A DNA stretch of 64,000 nt from RYN-230 sp963844695 (GTDB taxonomy: Bacteria; Actinomycetota; Actinomycetes; Streptosporangiales; Streptosporangiaceae). Numbering within the stretch: position 1 is the first letter of the stretch; the number at the start of each line of letters is the position of its first letter. Under the pieces are notes generated by a model, which was not told the origin of the DNA, ran no database searches, and saw only the letters and a program-made list of their open reading frames with translations. Made by a program: the position numbers and the translations under genes. The stretch is from contig CAWJPL010000016.1 in the NCBI GenBank assembly GCA_963844695.1, positions 310,001 to 374,000 of the forward strand, written 5' to 3'. Below, in pieces: positions 39,889-48,783 of this stretch.

Positions 39889-41740
39889 AGGTTCCGGGTG
39901 CGGGGCACTGGACCGGGTAACCCTCCAGGCCCAGCGCGGCCGGGCTGGGCCTCAGCCCGCCGCTCCGCTCGGCCAGCCAGCCCGAGTAGTCCAGCCACCA
40001 GCTCCCCTGCTTCTGGTCGGCGCTGGCCAGGAACTGGAGTGGGTCGGCCGGGTTCGGGGGCGCGCCGTGGTCCGGGGACGCACCCTGATCCAGGGGCGCG
40101 CTGCGGAAGGAAGCCTTCTGGTTGTCCGGCGGGTTGACCAGGGCCGCGATGTGCCCGCTGCTGGAGAGCACGAACTTGACCGGCCCGCCGAACAGCTGGG
40201 TCGTCCGGTAGCACGACTGCCAGGGGCAGAGATGATCGGCGACGCCCGCGACCACGTAGGCGTCCACGTCGACCTTGGCCAGGTCCACGGGTGAGCCGAG
40301 CATGGTCGCCGCGCCGGGCACCGTCAGCGCGTTGGCCAGGCCCAGCCTGATGAAGTCGTGGTGCAGCGCGGCAGGCAGCCGGGTCGTGTCGGCGTTCCAG
40401 TACAGGATGTCGAAGGCCGGCGGCGGGCGTCCCTGCAGGTAGTTGTTGACCCAGTAGTTCCAGATCAGATCGTCGGGCCGCAGCCAGGCGAACACTTCGG
40501 CCAGGGCCCGCCCGTCGAGGTAGCCGCGCGTGCCGGACGCCGCCATCGCCGCGGTCGCGGTCGCCTCGTCGATCAGCGCGGCCGCCGTGCCCGCCTGGGC
40601 CTGGTCGAGCACGGTCACCCCCAGGCACAGGCTGGCCAGCTGGCCAAGCTGACCGGTGGCACCCAGGTGCGCGGCGACCATGGACGTCACGACGCCTCCC
40701 GAGCACAGCGCGCAGATGCTCGCCCGGGCCGCACCGGTGATCTCCCGTACCCCGGCCAGCGCCTCGACCACCGCGCCCCCGTAGGTATCCAGATCCCAGT
40801 CGCGGTGCCGCGCGTCGGGGTTCCGCCACGAGACAACGAAGACCTGATGTCCCTGGGCGGTGAGGAACTCGGCCATGCTGCGCCCGGGTGCGAGGTCGGT
40901 GATGTAGTACTTGTTGATCATCGGCGGCACGATCAGCAGCGGGTACCGGAACACGGTCCCGGTGACGGGCTGATACTGGATGAGCTCGAATTGCTCGCAC
41001 GAGTGGACGACGCCGCCCGGCGTGACGGCCAGGTCCTTCCCCACCTCGAAGGCGTCGGCGGGCACCATGGACGGCACTCGCGGCGGGCTGGCCAGATCGC
41101 GGGCCAGCGCGGCCAGCCCGCGGACGGCGTTCTGCCCCCCGGTATCGAGGAGCGCCTTCCAGGCCACCGGGCTCAGCAGCGGACTATTGCTCGGCGCGGC
41201 GGCCGCGATCAGGTTGGTGAGCAGGAACTTCAGCCGCGTCTCGTCGCGCCAGCCCAGCCCGGCCCCGGCCAGCAGGGTCTCGGCCGACTGGCCCGCCGCC
41301 AGGTACGCCTGGACGGCGCGGCGCAGGAACGGATTGTCCTGCCACGCCGGGTCGGCGAAGCGGCGGTCGCGGGAGCTGGCCCTGACCGCGGACCGGCCCG
41401 CCGCGATCCGGCCAAGTTCGGTGCCCAGCTGGACGGCCTCACGGGAGACCAGCCGCGGGCGGCGAGCCAGCCCCGCCCCCAGCCGCAGCAGCGAGCTGTC
41501 CGGCCGGAACCGGCGCAGGACGCCGAGCGCCGCGTCGGTCAGCAGCAGGTCGAGCGGGCCGGCCGCCTCGACCGCGTCGCGCGCCCACGCCGCACCTGGG
41601 CCTGGCTCCGGCCTGGAGCCCGCGGTGGGCCTGGGTCCTCGGGGCCCGGCGTTCACTGCGGGTCCCCGGGCGGCTGCGCCTCGCGTCTGAGAGACTGGCC
41701 CGGCCAGTCCTTTGGGCAGCGCATCGACCAGATTGGTCAC
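39872..41740 (-). CDS. phaC: Poly(3-hydroxyalkanoate) synthase
   Basis: 622 residues from a GTG at 41740. PHA synthase features: DNPFLRRAVQAYLAAGQSAE, FEVGKDLAVTPGGVVHSCEQ, PLLIVPPMINKYYITDLAPG, FVVSWRNPDARHRDWDLDTY, lipase-like box ALCSGG with catalytic C346, acidic residue in VAGVADHLCPWQSCYRTTQL, and His in SSSGHIAALVNPPDN. The first Gly of the usual G-x-C-x-G-G is Ala. Single-subunit class I/II synthase polymerising hydroxyacyl-CoA onto granules. A 60-residue Ala/Gly/Pro-rich leader precedes the N-domain. It overlaps phaZ by 17 bp. Confidence 0.93.
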   Translation of the reverse strand: MTNLVDALPKGLAGPVSQTRGAAARGPAVNAGPRGPRPTAGSRPEPGPGAAWARDAVEAAGPLDLLLTDAALGVLRRFRPDSSLLRLGAGLARRPRLVSREAVQLGTELGRIAAGRSAVRASSRDRRFADPAWQDNPFLRRAVQAYLAAGQSAETLLAGAGLGWRDETRLKFLLTNLIAAAAPSNSPLLSPVAWKALLDTGGQNAVRGLAALARDLASPPRVPSMVPADAFEVGKDLAVTPGGVVHSCEQFELIQYQPVTGTVFRYPLLIVPPMINKYYITDLAPGRSMAEFLTAQGHQVFVVSWRNPDARHRDWDLDTYGGAVVEALAGVREITGAARASICALCSGGVVTSMVAAHLGATGQLGQLASLCLGVTVLDQAQAGTAAALIDEATATAAMAASGTRGYLDGRALAEVFAWLRPDDLIWNYWVNNYLQGRPPPAFDILYWNADTTRLPAALHHDFIRLGLANALTVPGAATMLGSPVDLAKVDVDAYVVAGVADHLCPWQSCYRTTQLFGGPVKFVLSSSGHIAALVNPPDNQKASFRSAPLDQGASPDHGAPPNPADPLQFLASADQKQGSWWLDYSGWLAERSGGLRPSPAALGLEGYPVQCPAPGTYVHDR

Positions 41741-41880
41741 GAGAGTCCCCCCTTCAACATCTCGGGCCTATCACCGAAGCGGCGGGCGGACAATGGTGCG
41801 TCCACCTGGATAGCGCGGGCGGGTTAGGCTGAGGACGCATCGCCCGCGACCTCCGGGCGGGAACGCAGGAAAGGCACACC

Positions 41881-42357
41881 ATGGCACGCGGCGTCCAGGT
41901 CGGCGACAAGGCTCCCGACTTCACCCTCCCGGCCCAGTCCGGGGAACCGGTCCGGCTGCAGAGCCGCCTCGGCGAGCGGGTGGTGGTCCTGTACTTCTAC
42001 CCCAAGGACGACACCCGCGGCTGCACCGCCGAGGCGTGTGCCTTCCGGGACAGCTTCGAGGTCTTCACCGACGCCGGGGCGGACGTGATCGGGATCAGCT
42101 CCGACTCCCCCGGCAAGCACGCCGCCTTCGCCAGCAAGCACCGGCTGCCCTTCACGCTGCTCAGTGACCAGGGCGGCCAGATCCGCAAGCGTTACGGGGT
42201 GCCGGCGGTGCTGGGCCTGCTCCCGGGCCGGGTCACGTACGTGATCGACCGCGAGGGTGTCGTCCGGCAGGTGTTCAACTCGATGACGAACATCAACGGG
42301 CACGTCACGGACGCCCTGGACATGGTCCGGCAGTTGCAGGCCGACCAGCGGGCCTGA
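41881..42357 (+). CDS. Thioredoxin-dependent peroxiredoxin (Bcp/PrxQ type)
   Basis: 158 residues, the usual length. Peroxidatic C48 and resolving C53 lie in DDTRGCTAEACAFRD (C-x4-C, atypical 2-Cys PrxQ). The commonly found Pro before Gly-Cys is Arg here. Other features: GDKAPDFTLPAQSGEPVRLQ, VVLYFYPKDD, VIGISSDSPGKHAAFASKHR and FTLLSDQGGQIRKRYGVP. Reduces peroxides and lipid peroxides in the cytoplasm using thioredoxin. Separate promoter from phaC; convergent with adenylate kinase. Confidence 0.92.
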   Translation: MARGVQVGDKAPDFTLPAQSGEPVRLQSRLGERVVVLYFYPKDDTRGCTAEACAFRDSFEVFTDAGADVIGISSDSPGKHAAFASKHRLPFTLLSDQGGQIRKRYGVPAVLGLLPGRVTYVIDREGVVRQVFNSMTNINGHVTDALDMVRQLQADQRA

Positions 42358-42428
42358 CGGCTCACCGGCCCCGCCCCGGTCAGCGGGCAGAACCCTGACC
42401 CGGGCGAGGCACCGCCCGGTCCGGCTGG

Positions 42429-43010
42429 TCACCAGGCCTCTGCGGCGAGGGCGGCCAGCCTCCGCAGCCGCCCGACGATGTCACTGTGGACCACCTCGGC
42501 CGGCTGGGCCCCGTCGACGGTGAACATCCATTCCCGGCCGGCGTAGTACTCGAGCAGGGGCACGGTGTTCTCCTCGTACACCTGCAAGCGGTGCTCGATC
42601 ACGGCTTCGGTGTCGTCCGAGCCCCGTCCCCGGGACAGCAGCCGTCGCACCAGCTCGTCGGTGGGGACGTCCAGGTGGACCGCGGCCTGCACCGCGGCCC
42701 CGAGTGGCTCGGCCACCGCGAAGGCCGCCTTCGCCTGGTCCACGGTCCGCGGGAACCCGTCGAGGACGTAACCACCCGTCTCGGACGCGGCGACGACCGG
42801 TTTGCGCAGCATGTCCATGACGACGCCGTCCGGCACCAGATCGCCCTGGTCGACGTAGGACCTGATCGTCTGCCCGAGCGTCGTGGAGTCCCTGACGTGC
42901 TGGCGCAGCAGGTCGCCGCTGGAGATGTGCGTGATGCCGAGCCGCTCCGCCAGCAGCTCGGCCTGGGTTCCCTTGCCGGCGCCGGGCGCGCCGATTAGCA
43001 GCAGCCTCAT
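42429..43010 (-). CDS. adk: Adenylate kinase
   Basis: 193 residues from the ATG at 43010. P-loop MRLLLIGAPGAGKGTQ; AMP-binding ITHISSGDLLRQHVRDSTTL; GYVLDGFPRTVDQAKAAF; short LID RLLSRGRGSDDTEAVIEHRL without zinc cysteines. Interconverts ATP + AMP and 2 ADP. In actinobacteria the main adk lies in the ribosomal-protein cluster between secY and map. This isolated copy may therefore be a second, perhaps conditionally used, kinase. Confidence 0.92.
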   Translation of the reverse strand: MRLLLIGAPGAGKGTQAELLAERLGITHISSGDLLRQHVRDSTTLGQTIRSYVDQGDLVPDGVVMDMLRKPVVAASETGGYVLDGFPRTVDQAKAAFAVAEPLGAAVQAAVHLDVPTDELVRRLLSRGRGSDDTEAVIEHRLQVYEENTVPLLEYYAGREWMFTVDGAQPAEVVHSDIVGRLRRLAALAAEAW

Positions 43011-43224
43011 CTCGGCCCAGCGGCGACGTGCGACATGTTGTGCCCCAATGTGCCCTCCTGAACAGCTGAAACTACCCCAAGTGTCCTGCCCCCGGCGGCC
43101 AGCGGACAAGGAGGGGACCCGGAACTCACGTTCGCGCCCGCGCGGGCGTCTACCTGGTGCGGCGGAAGACTCCCGGGACGCGGCGTGGCTAGCCGGGTCC
43201 GGGTCTATTTACCAGGGGTGGCAG

Positions 43225-44169
43225 ATGAGCAGCAAGCTGAGGTTCGGTGTGGTCAGCGAGTCCGTCCCGGCCGGCCCGGCGTGGCTTGACCAGGCTCGCC
43301 GGGTCGAGGACGCCGGCGTCGGCGTGCTGCTGCTGCGCGACCACTTCTCAGCGGGTGCCTACGGCCAGCAGTTCGCCCCGTTCAGCGCCCTCGCGGCCGC
43401 GGCCACGGCCACGACCCGCCTGCACGTGGGCACGCTGGTCCTGGCCAACGACTTCCGGCATCCGGTGCTCGTCGCCCACGAGGCCGCGACCCTTCACCAG
43501 CTGACCGGCGGCCGCTTCGAGCTCGGTCTCGGCGCGGGCTGGTACCGGCCCGAATACGAGGCGGCGGGCCTGGCCTTCCGGCCTGCCCGGGAGCGGATCG
43601 ACCGGCTCGAGGAGGCCCTCACCATCATCAGCGGGCTGCTCGGGGGCGCCCGGGTAGATCAGGCCGGAAGCTCCTACCAGGTCACCGGGCTGAGCCTGGA
43701 CGTGCTGCCCCCGCTCCAGGGCCGGCCACGCCTGGTCGTCGGGGCCGGCGGCCCCCGGATGCTCGGCGTGGCAGGACGGTACGCCGACACGGTCGGGCTG
43801 CTGCCCGCCCCCATCAAGTCCGACGACGATCGTGACGACCCGCTCGATCTCCTGCCCGCGGCCCTCGATCAGAAGATCGCCGTGCTGCGCGCGAGAGCTG
43901 GCGACCGCTTCCCCGCACTGGAACTCAGTGCCTTCGCCACCATCGCGATCACCAGCCGCCGGCGCCAGGACACCGAGGCCCTCATCGCCAGGCGCGGCTG
44001 GGGCGGGATCGACGTCAGCACGGTCTGGGAGATGCCGACCATCTTCATCGGCAGCGTCGGCCAGATCCAGGCCGACCTGCAGGCCAGGCGCGAGCGGTTC
44101 GGGCTGTCCTACCTCGTCACCCCGGACCGGGACCTGCCCGCACTCACCAAGATCATCGCCAGCCTCTGA
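43225..44169 (+). CDS. LLM-class F420-dependent oxidoreductase
   Basis: 314 residues, ATG at 43225. Luciferase-like barrel: LRFGVVSESVPAGPAWLDQA, RRVEDAGVGVLLLRDHFSAG, TTRLHVGTLVLANDFRHPVL, TGGRFELGLGAGWYRPEYEA, PRLVVGAGGPRMLGVAGRYA. The GLGAGWYRPEY motif is that of the TIGR03621-like F420-dependent subfamily. Redox substrate unknown. The last 61 bases overlap the convergent sulfotransferase gene. Confidence 0.9.
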   Translation: MSSKLRFGVVSESVPAGPAWLDQARRVEDAGVGVLLLRDHFSAGAYGQQFAPFSALAAAATATTRLHVGTLVLANDFRHPVLVAHEAATLHQLTGGRFELGLGAGWYRPEYEAAGLAFRPARERIDRLEEALTIISGLLGGARVDQAGSSYQVTGLSLDVLPPLQGRPRLVVGAGGPRMLGVAGRYADTVGLLPAPIKSDDDRDDPLDLLPAALDQKIAVLRARAGDRFPALELSAFATIAITSRRRQDTEALIARRGWGGIDVSTVWEMPTIFIGSVGQIQADLQARRERFGLSYLVTPDRDLPALTKIIASL

Positions 44170-45578
44170 CGGGCGCCGGGGGCGGGCACGTTCGGGCGGG
44201 TCAGCACGCACCAGATGACGACCCTCAGCCGCCGTACCGCCGGGCGGTGGCTGGCCTGGCGCAGCAGCCGCCTCGCCCGGCGCCCGTTCAGCAGCTTCCA
44301 TTGCAGCCGCCGGGCCAGCTGCTGCGGGGGGCCCAGCCTGCGGCGCGGCGCAGCGGCCGGGTGGTTCTCCTGGAAGTGGCGGCCCGCGAGGGCCGCCGCG
44401 GCGTGCACGGCCACGTCCAGCAGCTGCTCGGCCGTCGGCCCGGTGGCCGGCCACCGGGCGGGCTCAACGGCCCCCTCCGCCGCATGGCGCCCGGTCACCG
44501 GCCGCGGGAGCAGTTCGCCGAGGTCACCGACGACGTGGTACTTCGAGTCGCGCAAGCCTCTCACGAGGTGTTCCGCCTGTTCCCTGGCCCACGCTTGCCG
44601 GCCGGGCGGCAAGGCCAGCCGGGCCTGGCGCGGCCGGCCACTGAGGACCTCGTGCGCGAGGATCCGCTTGATGTTCCTCGTATAGAACCAGTCGGGCAGC
44701 TCCTCGGGCAGCGCCTCGTTCATCCGGCGCAGGAATTCGGCTTCCCGGAGGCCGAGCGAGGAGTTAGCGCGCGCCCGGCTCAGGTCGGCCCCGGCGGGAT
44801 CGATGCCCAGAACGGACGCGAAACGTATCCAGAGCAGGCTGGCCGGGCCGCTGCGGGGCATGGTGATCACATGGACGTGATCCGGTGGGATGTGCTGCGA
44901 CCACGCGTTCAGGATGGCGAGCGTGTCATGCGCGTTCCAGAACCACGCCTGGCGGCGGCGGTCCTCGGCCGACCCGGTGTCGATGACCCGGTCAAGCCAT
45001 TCTTCCCACCGGGCGGTACCGCGGCACTTGACCTTCTCCTGCCATTCGGCGGGCAGCAGGGTCGCGAAGTCACGCACGGTCAGGACGACGTGCACCTCGG
45101 CCGGGAACAGCGACCGGACAGCCCGGTCGGCCTGACTGGCGGTGCACACCGCGAGCAGTTCGTCTGAGATGACGGCTGACCGGCGGCCCCGCAGGGCCTG
45201 GCGGGTCAGGACATCCCATTCGCCCGTCCAGGGATCAGCGGGATCCGACGCGGCCCTCGGCGCCTCACGCAGGTCCCGGCTCGCCCGGGAATGATCCCGG
45301 TGGCTATAGCCAGGCAGCAGGATCCCGCGGGAGGACAGCCACGGGCGGTTATCCCACATGGCGTCCTGGAGAAACGTCGTCCCGGTCTTCGGCTCGCCTA
45401 TGTGAAGATAAATGCGGGGGCAGCGGGGATCTTGCGCCCGGCCCTTCCGGAGGGCCGGGATCCGGCCCGGCGTATCGCGTCCCGATACCCATTGAGGACT
45501 AATGTCCGCATCGGGCGCGAACCGGCTTCCTGGCCGCGCGGCCTCGTCGTTATCGCCCGGATCCAGCGGTTCTGCCAT
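44109..45578 (-). CDS. Sulfotransferase-like protein
   Basis: 489 residues from the ATG at 45578 (GGGCGGA upstream; ATG at 45614 possible). The PAPS 5'-phosphosulfate loop is YLHIGEPKTGTTFLQDAMWD, and the 3'-phosphate site is VHVITMPRSGPASLLWIRFA. Internal strands include AVISDELLAVCTASQADRAV and VHVVLTVRDFATLLPAEWQE. Such actinobacterial proteins transfer sulfate to carbohydrates or glycolipids, but acceptors are mostly unknown. The last 130 residues are Arg-rich and poorly conserved-looking (LNGRRARRLLRQASHRPAVR). Overlaps the LLM gene by 61 bp. Confidence 0.82.
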   Translation of the reverse strand: MAEPLDPGDNDEAARPGSRFAPDADISPQWVSGRDTPGRIPALRKGRAQDPRCPRIYLHIGEPKTGTTFLQDAMWDNRPWLSSRGILLPGYSHRDHSRASRDLREAPRAASDPADPWTGEWDVLTRQALRGRRSAVISDELLAVCTASQADRAVRSLFPAEVHVVLTVRDFATLLPAEWQEKVKCRGTARWEEWLDRVIDTGSAEDRRRQAWFWNAHDTLAILNAWSQHIPPDHVHVITMPRSGPASLLWIRFASVLGIDPAGADLSRARANSSLGLREAEFLRRMNEALPEELPDWFYTRNIKRILAHEVLSGRPRQARLALPPGRQAWAREQAEHLVRGLRDSKYHVVGDLGELLPRPVTGRHAAEGAVEPARWPATGPTAEQLLDVAVHAAAALAGRHFQENHPAAAPRRRLGPPQQLARRLQWKLLNGRRARRLLRQASHRPAVRRLRVVIWCVLTRPNVPAPGARQRLAMILVSAGRSRSGVTR

Positions 45579-45964
45579 GATTTCCGCCCGGATTCCAAGT
45601 CCTTTAGGCGTCATATTCCGAGGATAGACAAAACTTGGCCAGCGCCGGACGTAATTCGGGCAGTCCCATGAGCCTTTACGCCGGCGAACCGGCGAGCCAG
45701 ATATGTTTGGGGGTAAACACCGGGATTGTCATTGCCGCCGGATCCAGCCCGTTTTACCGGGGCGTGACGGCCAGGGGTGGGCTCTTCGGCCGGGCGGGCG
45801 CGCCGGTCACCCGGCTAGGGTGAGCACAGCGGCTGACGGCAGCGCCATCATCCCTCCCGGGGGATCCGCCGCGCATCCCTCACCGGGCCCGCACGCGCGC
45901 TCGGGGAGCAAAGCCGTCCAGGCTCACCGGGTCTGAGTCAGCGCAGGCCAGAGGGGCAGCCGGA
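45579..45964. other. Intergenic region, 386 bp
   Basis: Divergent promoter region of the sulfotransferase and MarC genes. No coding frame with a ribosome-binding site stands out. The segment 45590-45730 is AT-richer than its surroundings (TTTGGGGGTAAACACCGG around 45708), so promoters are likely there. I see no repeat or RNA element. Confidence 0.5.
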
Positions 45965-46612
45965 ATGGAACTCGAGTCGCTGAACGTGACCTTCGTCATC
46001 GACACGTTTCTGTTCCTGCTGATCGGAGTCGGGCCCAAGATCGCGCTGGTGCCGTTCCTCGAGATGACCGCCGAGATGCCCGAGGTGACCAAGCGCCGCG
46101 TCCTGCGCAAGATGCTGACCACCGCCGCCACGGTCGCCGTCCTCCTGCTGGTCCTCGGCGGCGTGCTGACCAGGCTGCTGCACTTCTCCCCGGGCGCGCT
46201 GGGCGTCGCGAGCGGGATCATCCTGCTCATCATCGCGGTCACCATGGTGCTCGGCCAGGGCGAGGGGAACGGAGGCCGCCACCCCGTCGAGCACCAGGAC
46301 CCGATCCGGCTGGCGGTCTACCCACTGGCCGTGCCGTACCTGCTCAACCCGGCAGGCATCGTCGTCCTGGTGACCGTGTCCGCGGAAGCCAGCTCGGTGG
46401 CCGTGGTCGCGGTCGTGGTCGGTATTCTCGCGGTGGTGCTCGCGCTCGACGTGCTGGTCTTCCGGTGGGCCGTGCAGGTCAGCAACCACCTGGATGCGAG
46501 CCGGATGCTGATAACCGAGAAGGTGTTCGGGTTCCTGCTGGCCGCGCTCGCCGTCCAGCTGGCCCTCGACGGCCTGAATGACGTGGGTGTCGTCCACCTG
46601 ACCGGCCATTGA
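45965..46612 (+). CDS. MarC-family membrane protein
   Basis: 215 residues, six hydrophobic segments as in MarC: VTFVIDTFLFLLIGVGPKIA, TAATVAVLLLVLGGVLTRLL, LGVASGIILLIIAVTMVLGQ, VYPLAVPYLLNPAGIVVLVT, VAVVAVVVGILAVVLALDVL and KVFGFLLAALAVQLALDGLN. The YPLAVPYLLNPAGIVVLVT and SGIILLIIAVTMVLG stretches match the family core. Originally named for multiple antibiotic resistance, the family has no established transport substrate. GAGGGG upstream of the ATG. Confidence 0.88.
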   Translation: MELESLNVTFVIDTFLFLLIGVGPKIALVPFLEMTAEMPEVTKRRVLRKMLTTAATVAVLLLVLGGVLTRLLHFSPGALGVASGIILLIIAVTMVLGQGEGNGGRHPVEHQDPIRLAVYPLAVPYLLNPAGIVVLVTVSAEASSVAVVAVVVGILAVVLALDVLVFRWAVQVSNHLDASRMLITEKVFGFLLAALAVQLALDGLNDVGVVHLTGH

Positions 46613-46703
46613 GCAGGCCAGCCCGCCGGCCGCCGCGTGGCCAGGTTCGCCGCCGGTGGCGTACGGTGCTGGATACCATCTCGCGGTACGACTGGGAGCA
46701 CAG

Positions 46704-47462
46704 GTGACGCAGAGCCCGCGTGCGCTCCTCTGGGGCCGGATCGCGGAGCATGCCTCCCGGCATGACCGGGGGGTCTCTGTGGCCAGCGTGTGCGCGGTGG
46801 CGGTGGCGTCAGAAGGGGTCAGCGGGGCGTGGGTGACCGCGGCGAGCGGCCAGACGCCGGACGTCATCATGTGCGTCACAGATCCGGTGGCCGAGCAACT
46901 GGCCGAGTTGCAGCTGACGCTCGGCGAGGGACCAGGCCAGGACGCGCAGGCGTCGGCTGCGCCCGTCCTGGTCGCCGACCTGGGGGCTGACGAGCCCAGC
47001 CGGCGGTGGCCTGCGTTCACGCCCGGAGCCCGCCAGATCGGCGCGGGTGCCGTTTTTGCGTTCCCGCTGACGATCGGGGCGATCCGGGCCGGCGAGATGG
47101 GCCTGTACCGCGACTCGCCCGGTCCGCTGACCGCGGGGCAGTTCGGCGAATGCCTCATCCTCGCGGACGCCGCGACCGTGTTCCTGCTCGACGACGCAGG
47201 CGGCGACGTGACCCGCGGGTATAACGGAGTCAACGGGAGGGCCCTGGACCTGTGGCCCCCGGACCTGGCCCGGCACCGGGCCCAGATCGACCAGGCGACT
47301 GGCATGCTCACTGTGCAGCTGGGAGTGACCGCCGGCGAGGCTTACGTGCGGCTTCGCGCCTACGCGTACGCCAGAGACCGGCGGCTCGCTGACGTGGCCC
47401 GCGACATCGTGGCCCGCCGCCTGCGGCTGGAGCCGGATCCGGCCCCGGACGGCGAGCCATGA
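46704..47462 (+). CDS. GAF-ANTAR RNA-binding antiterminator
   Basis: 252 residues from a GTG at 46704 (GGGAG 5 bases upstream). N-terminal GAF-like sensor (VSVASVCAVAVASEGVSGAW, LTLGEGPGQDAQASAAPVLV, IGAGAVFAFPLTIGAIRAGE). C-terminal ANTAR domain (RAQIDQATGMLTVQLGVTAG, EAYVRLRAYAYARDRRLADV, ARDIVARRLRL). ANTAR proteins bind tandem RNA hairpins and prevent termination. A ligand at the GAF domain is assumed but unknown. It is followed 69 bp later by a second GAF-ANTAR gene. Confidence 0.9.
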   Translation: MTQSPRALLWGRIAEHASRHDRGVSVASVCAVAVASEGVSGAWVTAASGQTPDVIMCVTDPVAEQLAELQLTLGEGPGQDAQASAAPVLVADLGADEPSRRWPAFTPGARQIGAGAVFAFPLTIGAIRAGEMGLYRDSPGPLTAGQFGECLILADAATVFLLDDAGGDVTRGYNGVNGRALDLWPPDLARHRAQIDQATGMLTVQLGVTAGEAYVRLRAYAYARDRRLADVARDIVARRLRLEPDPAPDGEP

Positions 47463-47531
47463 CACCCCCACCCGCCTGGCGCCGGGCGGGCGCCGCCCGT
47501 CCTTGCTGCCCACCGACGAGAGGGTGACCAG

Positions 47532-48254
47532 ATGGATTCCGAACTACTCTCCGACACCTTCGTCAACCTGGCAGACACCATGGTCGCCGATTTCGACATC
47601 ATCGACTTCCTGCACATGCTCACGGACCGCAGCGTCCGGCTGCTCGCCGCGTCCGCGGCCGGGGTGGTGCTCGCTGACCCGCGTGGCGAACTGCGCATCG
47701 CGGCGGCGTCCAGCGAGGCAGCCGAGCTGATCGAGCTGTTCCAGATTCAGAACGACCAGGGACCGTGCCTGGACTGCTTCCGCACCGGCCGGCCCGTCAC
47801 CGCGGCTGACCTCTCCGGGCCGGGTCAGCGATGGCCCGACTTCGCCGCCGCGGCCACGGCGGCCGGGTTCCGCACCGTGGAGGCCCTGCCCATGCGCCTG
47901 CGGGGCCAGGTCATCGGGGCGCTGAACCTGTTCCGGACCGGGTCGGCCCTGTTCGAGCCAGCAGATCTGCGCGTCGGCCAGGCCCTGGCCGACGTGGCCA
48001 CCATCGGGCTGCTCCAGGAGCGGAACCTGCGCCGCAGCGAGACCATCGCCGAGCAACTCCAGGCCGCCCTGAACAGCCGGATCATTGTCGAGCAGGCCAA
48101 GGGCAAGCTGGCCGAGCGGTACGACCTCGCCATGGACCAGGCGTTCGCGCTGCTGCGCGATCACGCCCGGGAGACCAACCAGCGGCTCACCGAGACCGCG
48201 CGCAACCTGGTGGACGCCACCACCGCCGACTTCCCGCCCAAACCCGGGAGGTAG
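47532..48254 (+). CDS. GAF-ANTAR RNA-binding antiterminator (second copy)
   Basis: 240 residues. GAF domain: ADFDIIDFLHMLTDRSVRLL, AASAAGVVLADPRGELRIAA, QIQNDQGPCLDCFRTGRPVT, AGFRTVEALPMRLRGQVIGA. ANTAR: NSRIIVEQAKGKLAERYDLA, MDQAFALLRDHARETNQRLT. This copy has the more canonical form (QAKGKLAER). GGGPCLD-like cysteines (GPCLDCF) may sense redox, which is conjecture. Probably co-transcribed with the preceding GAF-ANTAR gene; a hairpin follows the stop. Confidence 0.92.
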   Translation: MDSELLSDTFVNLADTMVADFDIIDFLHMLTDRSVRLLAASAAGVVLADPRGELRIAAASSEAAELIELFQIQNDQGPCLDCFRTGRPVTAADLSGPGQRWPDFAAAATAAGFRTVEALPMRLRGQVIGALNLFRTGSALFEPADLRVGQALADVATIGLLQERNLRRSETIAEQLQAALNSRIIVEQAKGKLAERYDLAMDQAFALLRDHARETNQRLTETARNLVDATTADFPPKPGR

Positions 48255-48265
48255 GGCTCCCCGCC

Positions 48266-48286
48266 CCCGGGGCCGGCGTCCCCGGG
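48266..48286 (+). terminator. Hairpin between convergent genes
   Basis: CCCGGGG (48266-48272) and CCCCGGG (48280-48286) form a 7-bp GC stem with loop CCGGCGT, 12 bp after the second GAF-ANTAR stop, before the convergent gene ending at 48317. It can serve both directions. No T-run. Confidence 0.4.
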
Positions 48287-48316
48287 CGCGCGGCCACCGG
48301 GCCCGCCTGCCCCGGA

Positions 48317-48535
48317 CTACGGGGGCGGCGACTCGTGCCCGCGGCGAATCTCCAGGACCCGCACGCCCAGCAGTTCGAGCCGGGCGAGCAGGCCGTGCAG
48401 AGCGGCCTGGTCAGGAAGCGAGCCGTGCAGCATGGTGGCGACCGGCTCTGGCTCGGCGGTCAGCCCCTCAAAGTCCACCAATGCTTCGGGCGGAAGAGTC
48501 CCTGCCAGACGGATCTCGTAGTAACTCAATGTCAC
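48317..48535 (-). CDS. Small conserved hypothetical protein, 72 aa
   Basis: From a GTG at 48535 with GGAAG just upstream (TTG at 48529 is the alternative). The sequence VTLSYYEIRLAGTLPPEALV, DFEGLTAEPEPVATMLHGSL, PDQAALHGLLARLELLGVRV, LEIRRGHESPPP has the strand-helix-strand pattern of a small alpha/beta protein recurring in actinobacteria, often near GAF or regulatory genes. No function known to me. The frame is open further upstream, but that part is not protein-like. Confidence 0.65.
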   Translation of the reverse strand: MTLSYYEIRLAGTLPPEALVDFEGLTAEPEPVATMLHGSLPDQAALHGLLARLELLGVRVLEIRRGHESPPP

Positions 48536-48664
48536 CTTCCGCCCCCTCCCAGAAGTCGGATGCCGGCCTGAGCTCAAGCATCCGGCCGCCGGCGAGGGCG
48601 CGCCACACCCGTCACGGGTGGCGTTTCCCCCGGGTGACATCCCGATATCCGGGACCAAGGTCCG

Positions 48665-48693
48665 TTGACAACTCACCCGTATCGGAGAGTAAC
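48665..48693 (+). promoter_or_regulatory. Candidate promoter of the MalT-type regulator
   Basis: TTGACA at 48665-48670 is a perfect -35; a weak GTAACT -10 follows at 18-bp spacing. Two small hairpins, TCCCG-ATATC-CGGGA and GGACC-AA-GGTCC, lie directly upstream around 48640-48662. Confidence 0.35.
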
Positions 48694-48783
48694 TGGCCAC
48701 GAGAGGCCCGCTCCAGACCCTGGCGGCTGACCGGAAAACGTAATCGCCGGCGTTTTTGCCGGTCCTAGAGCGAAGGCGTGACG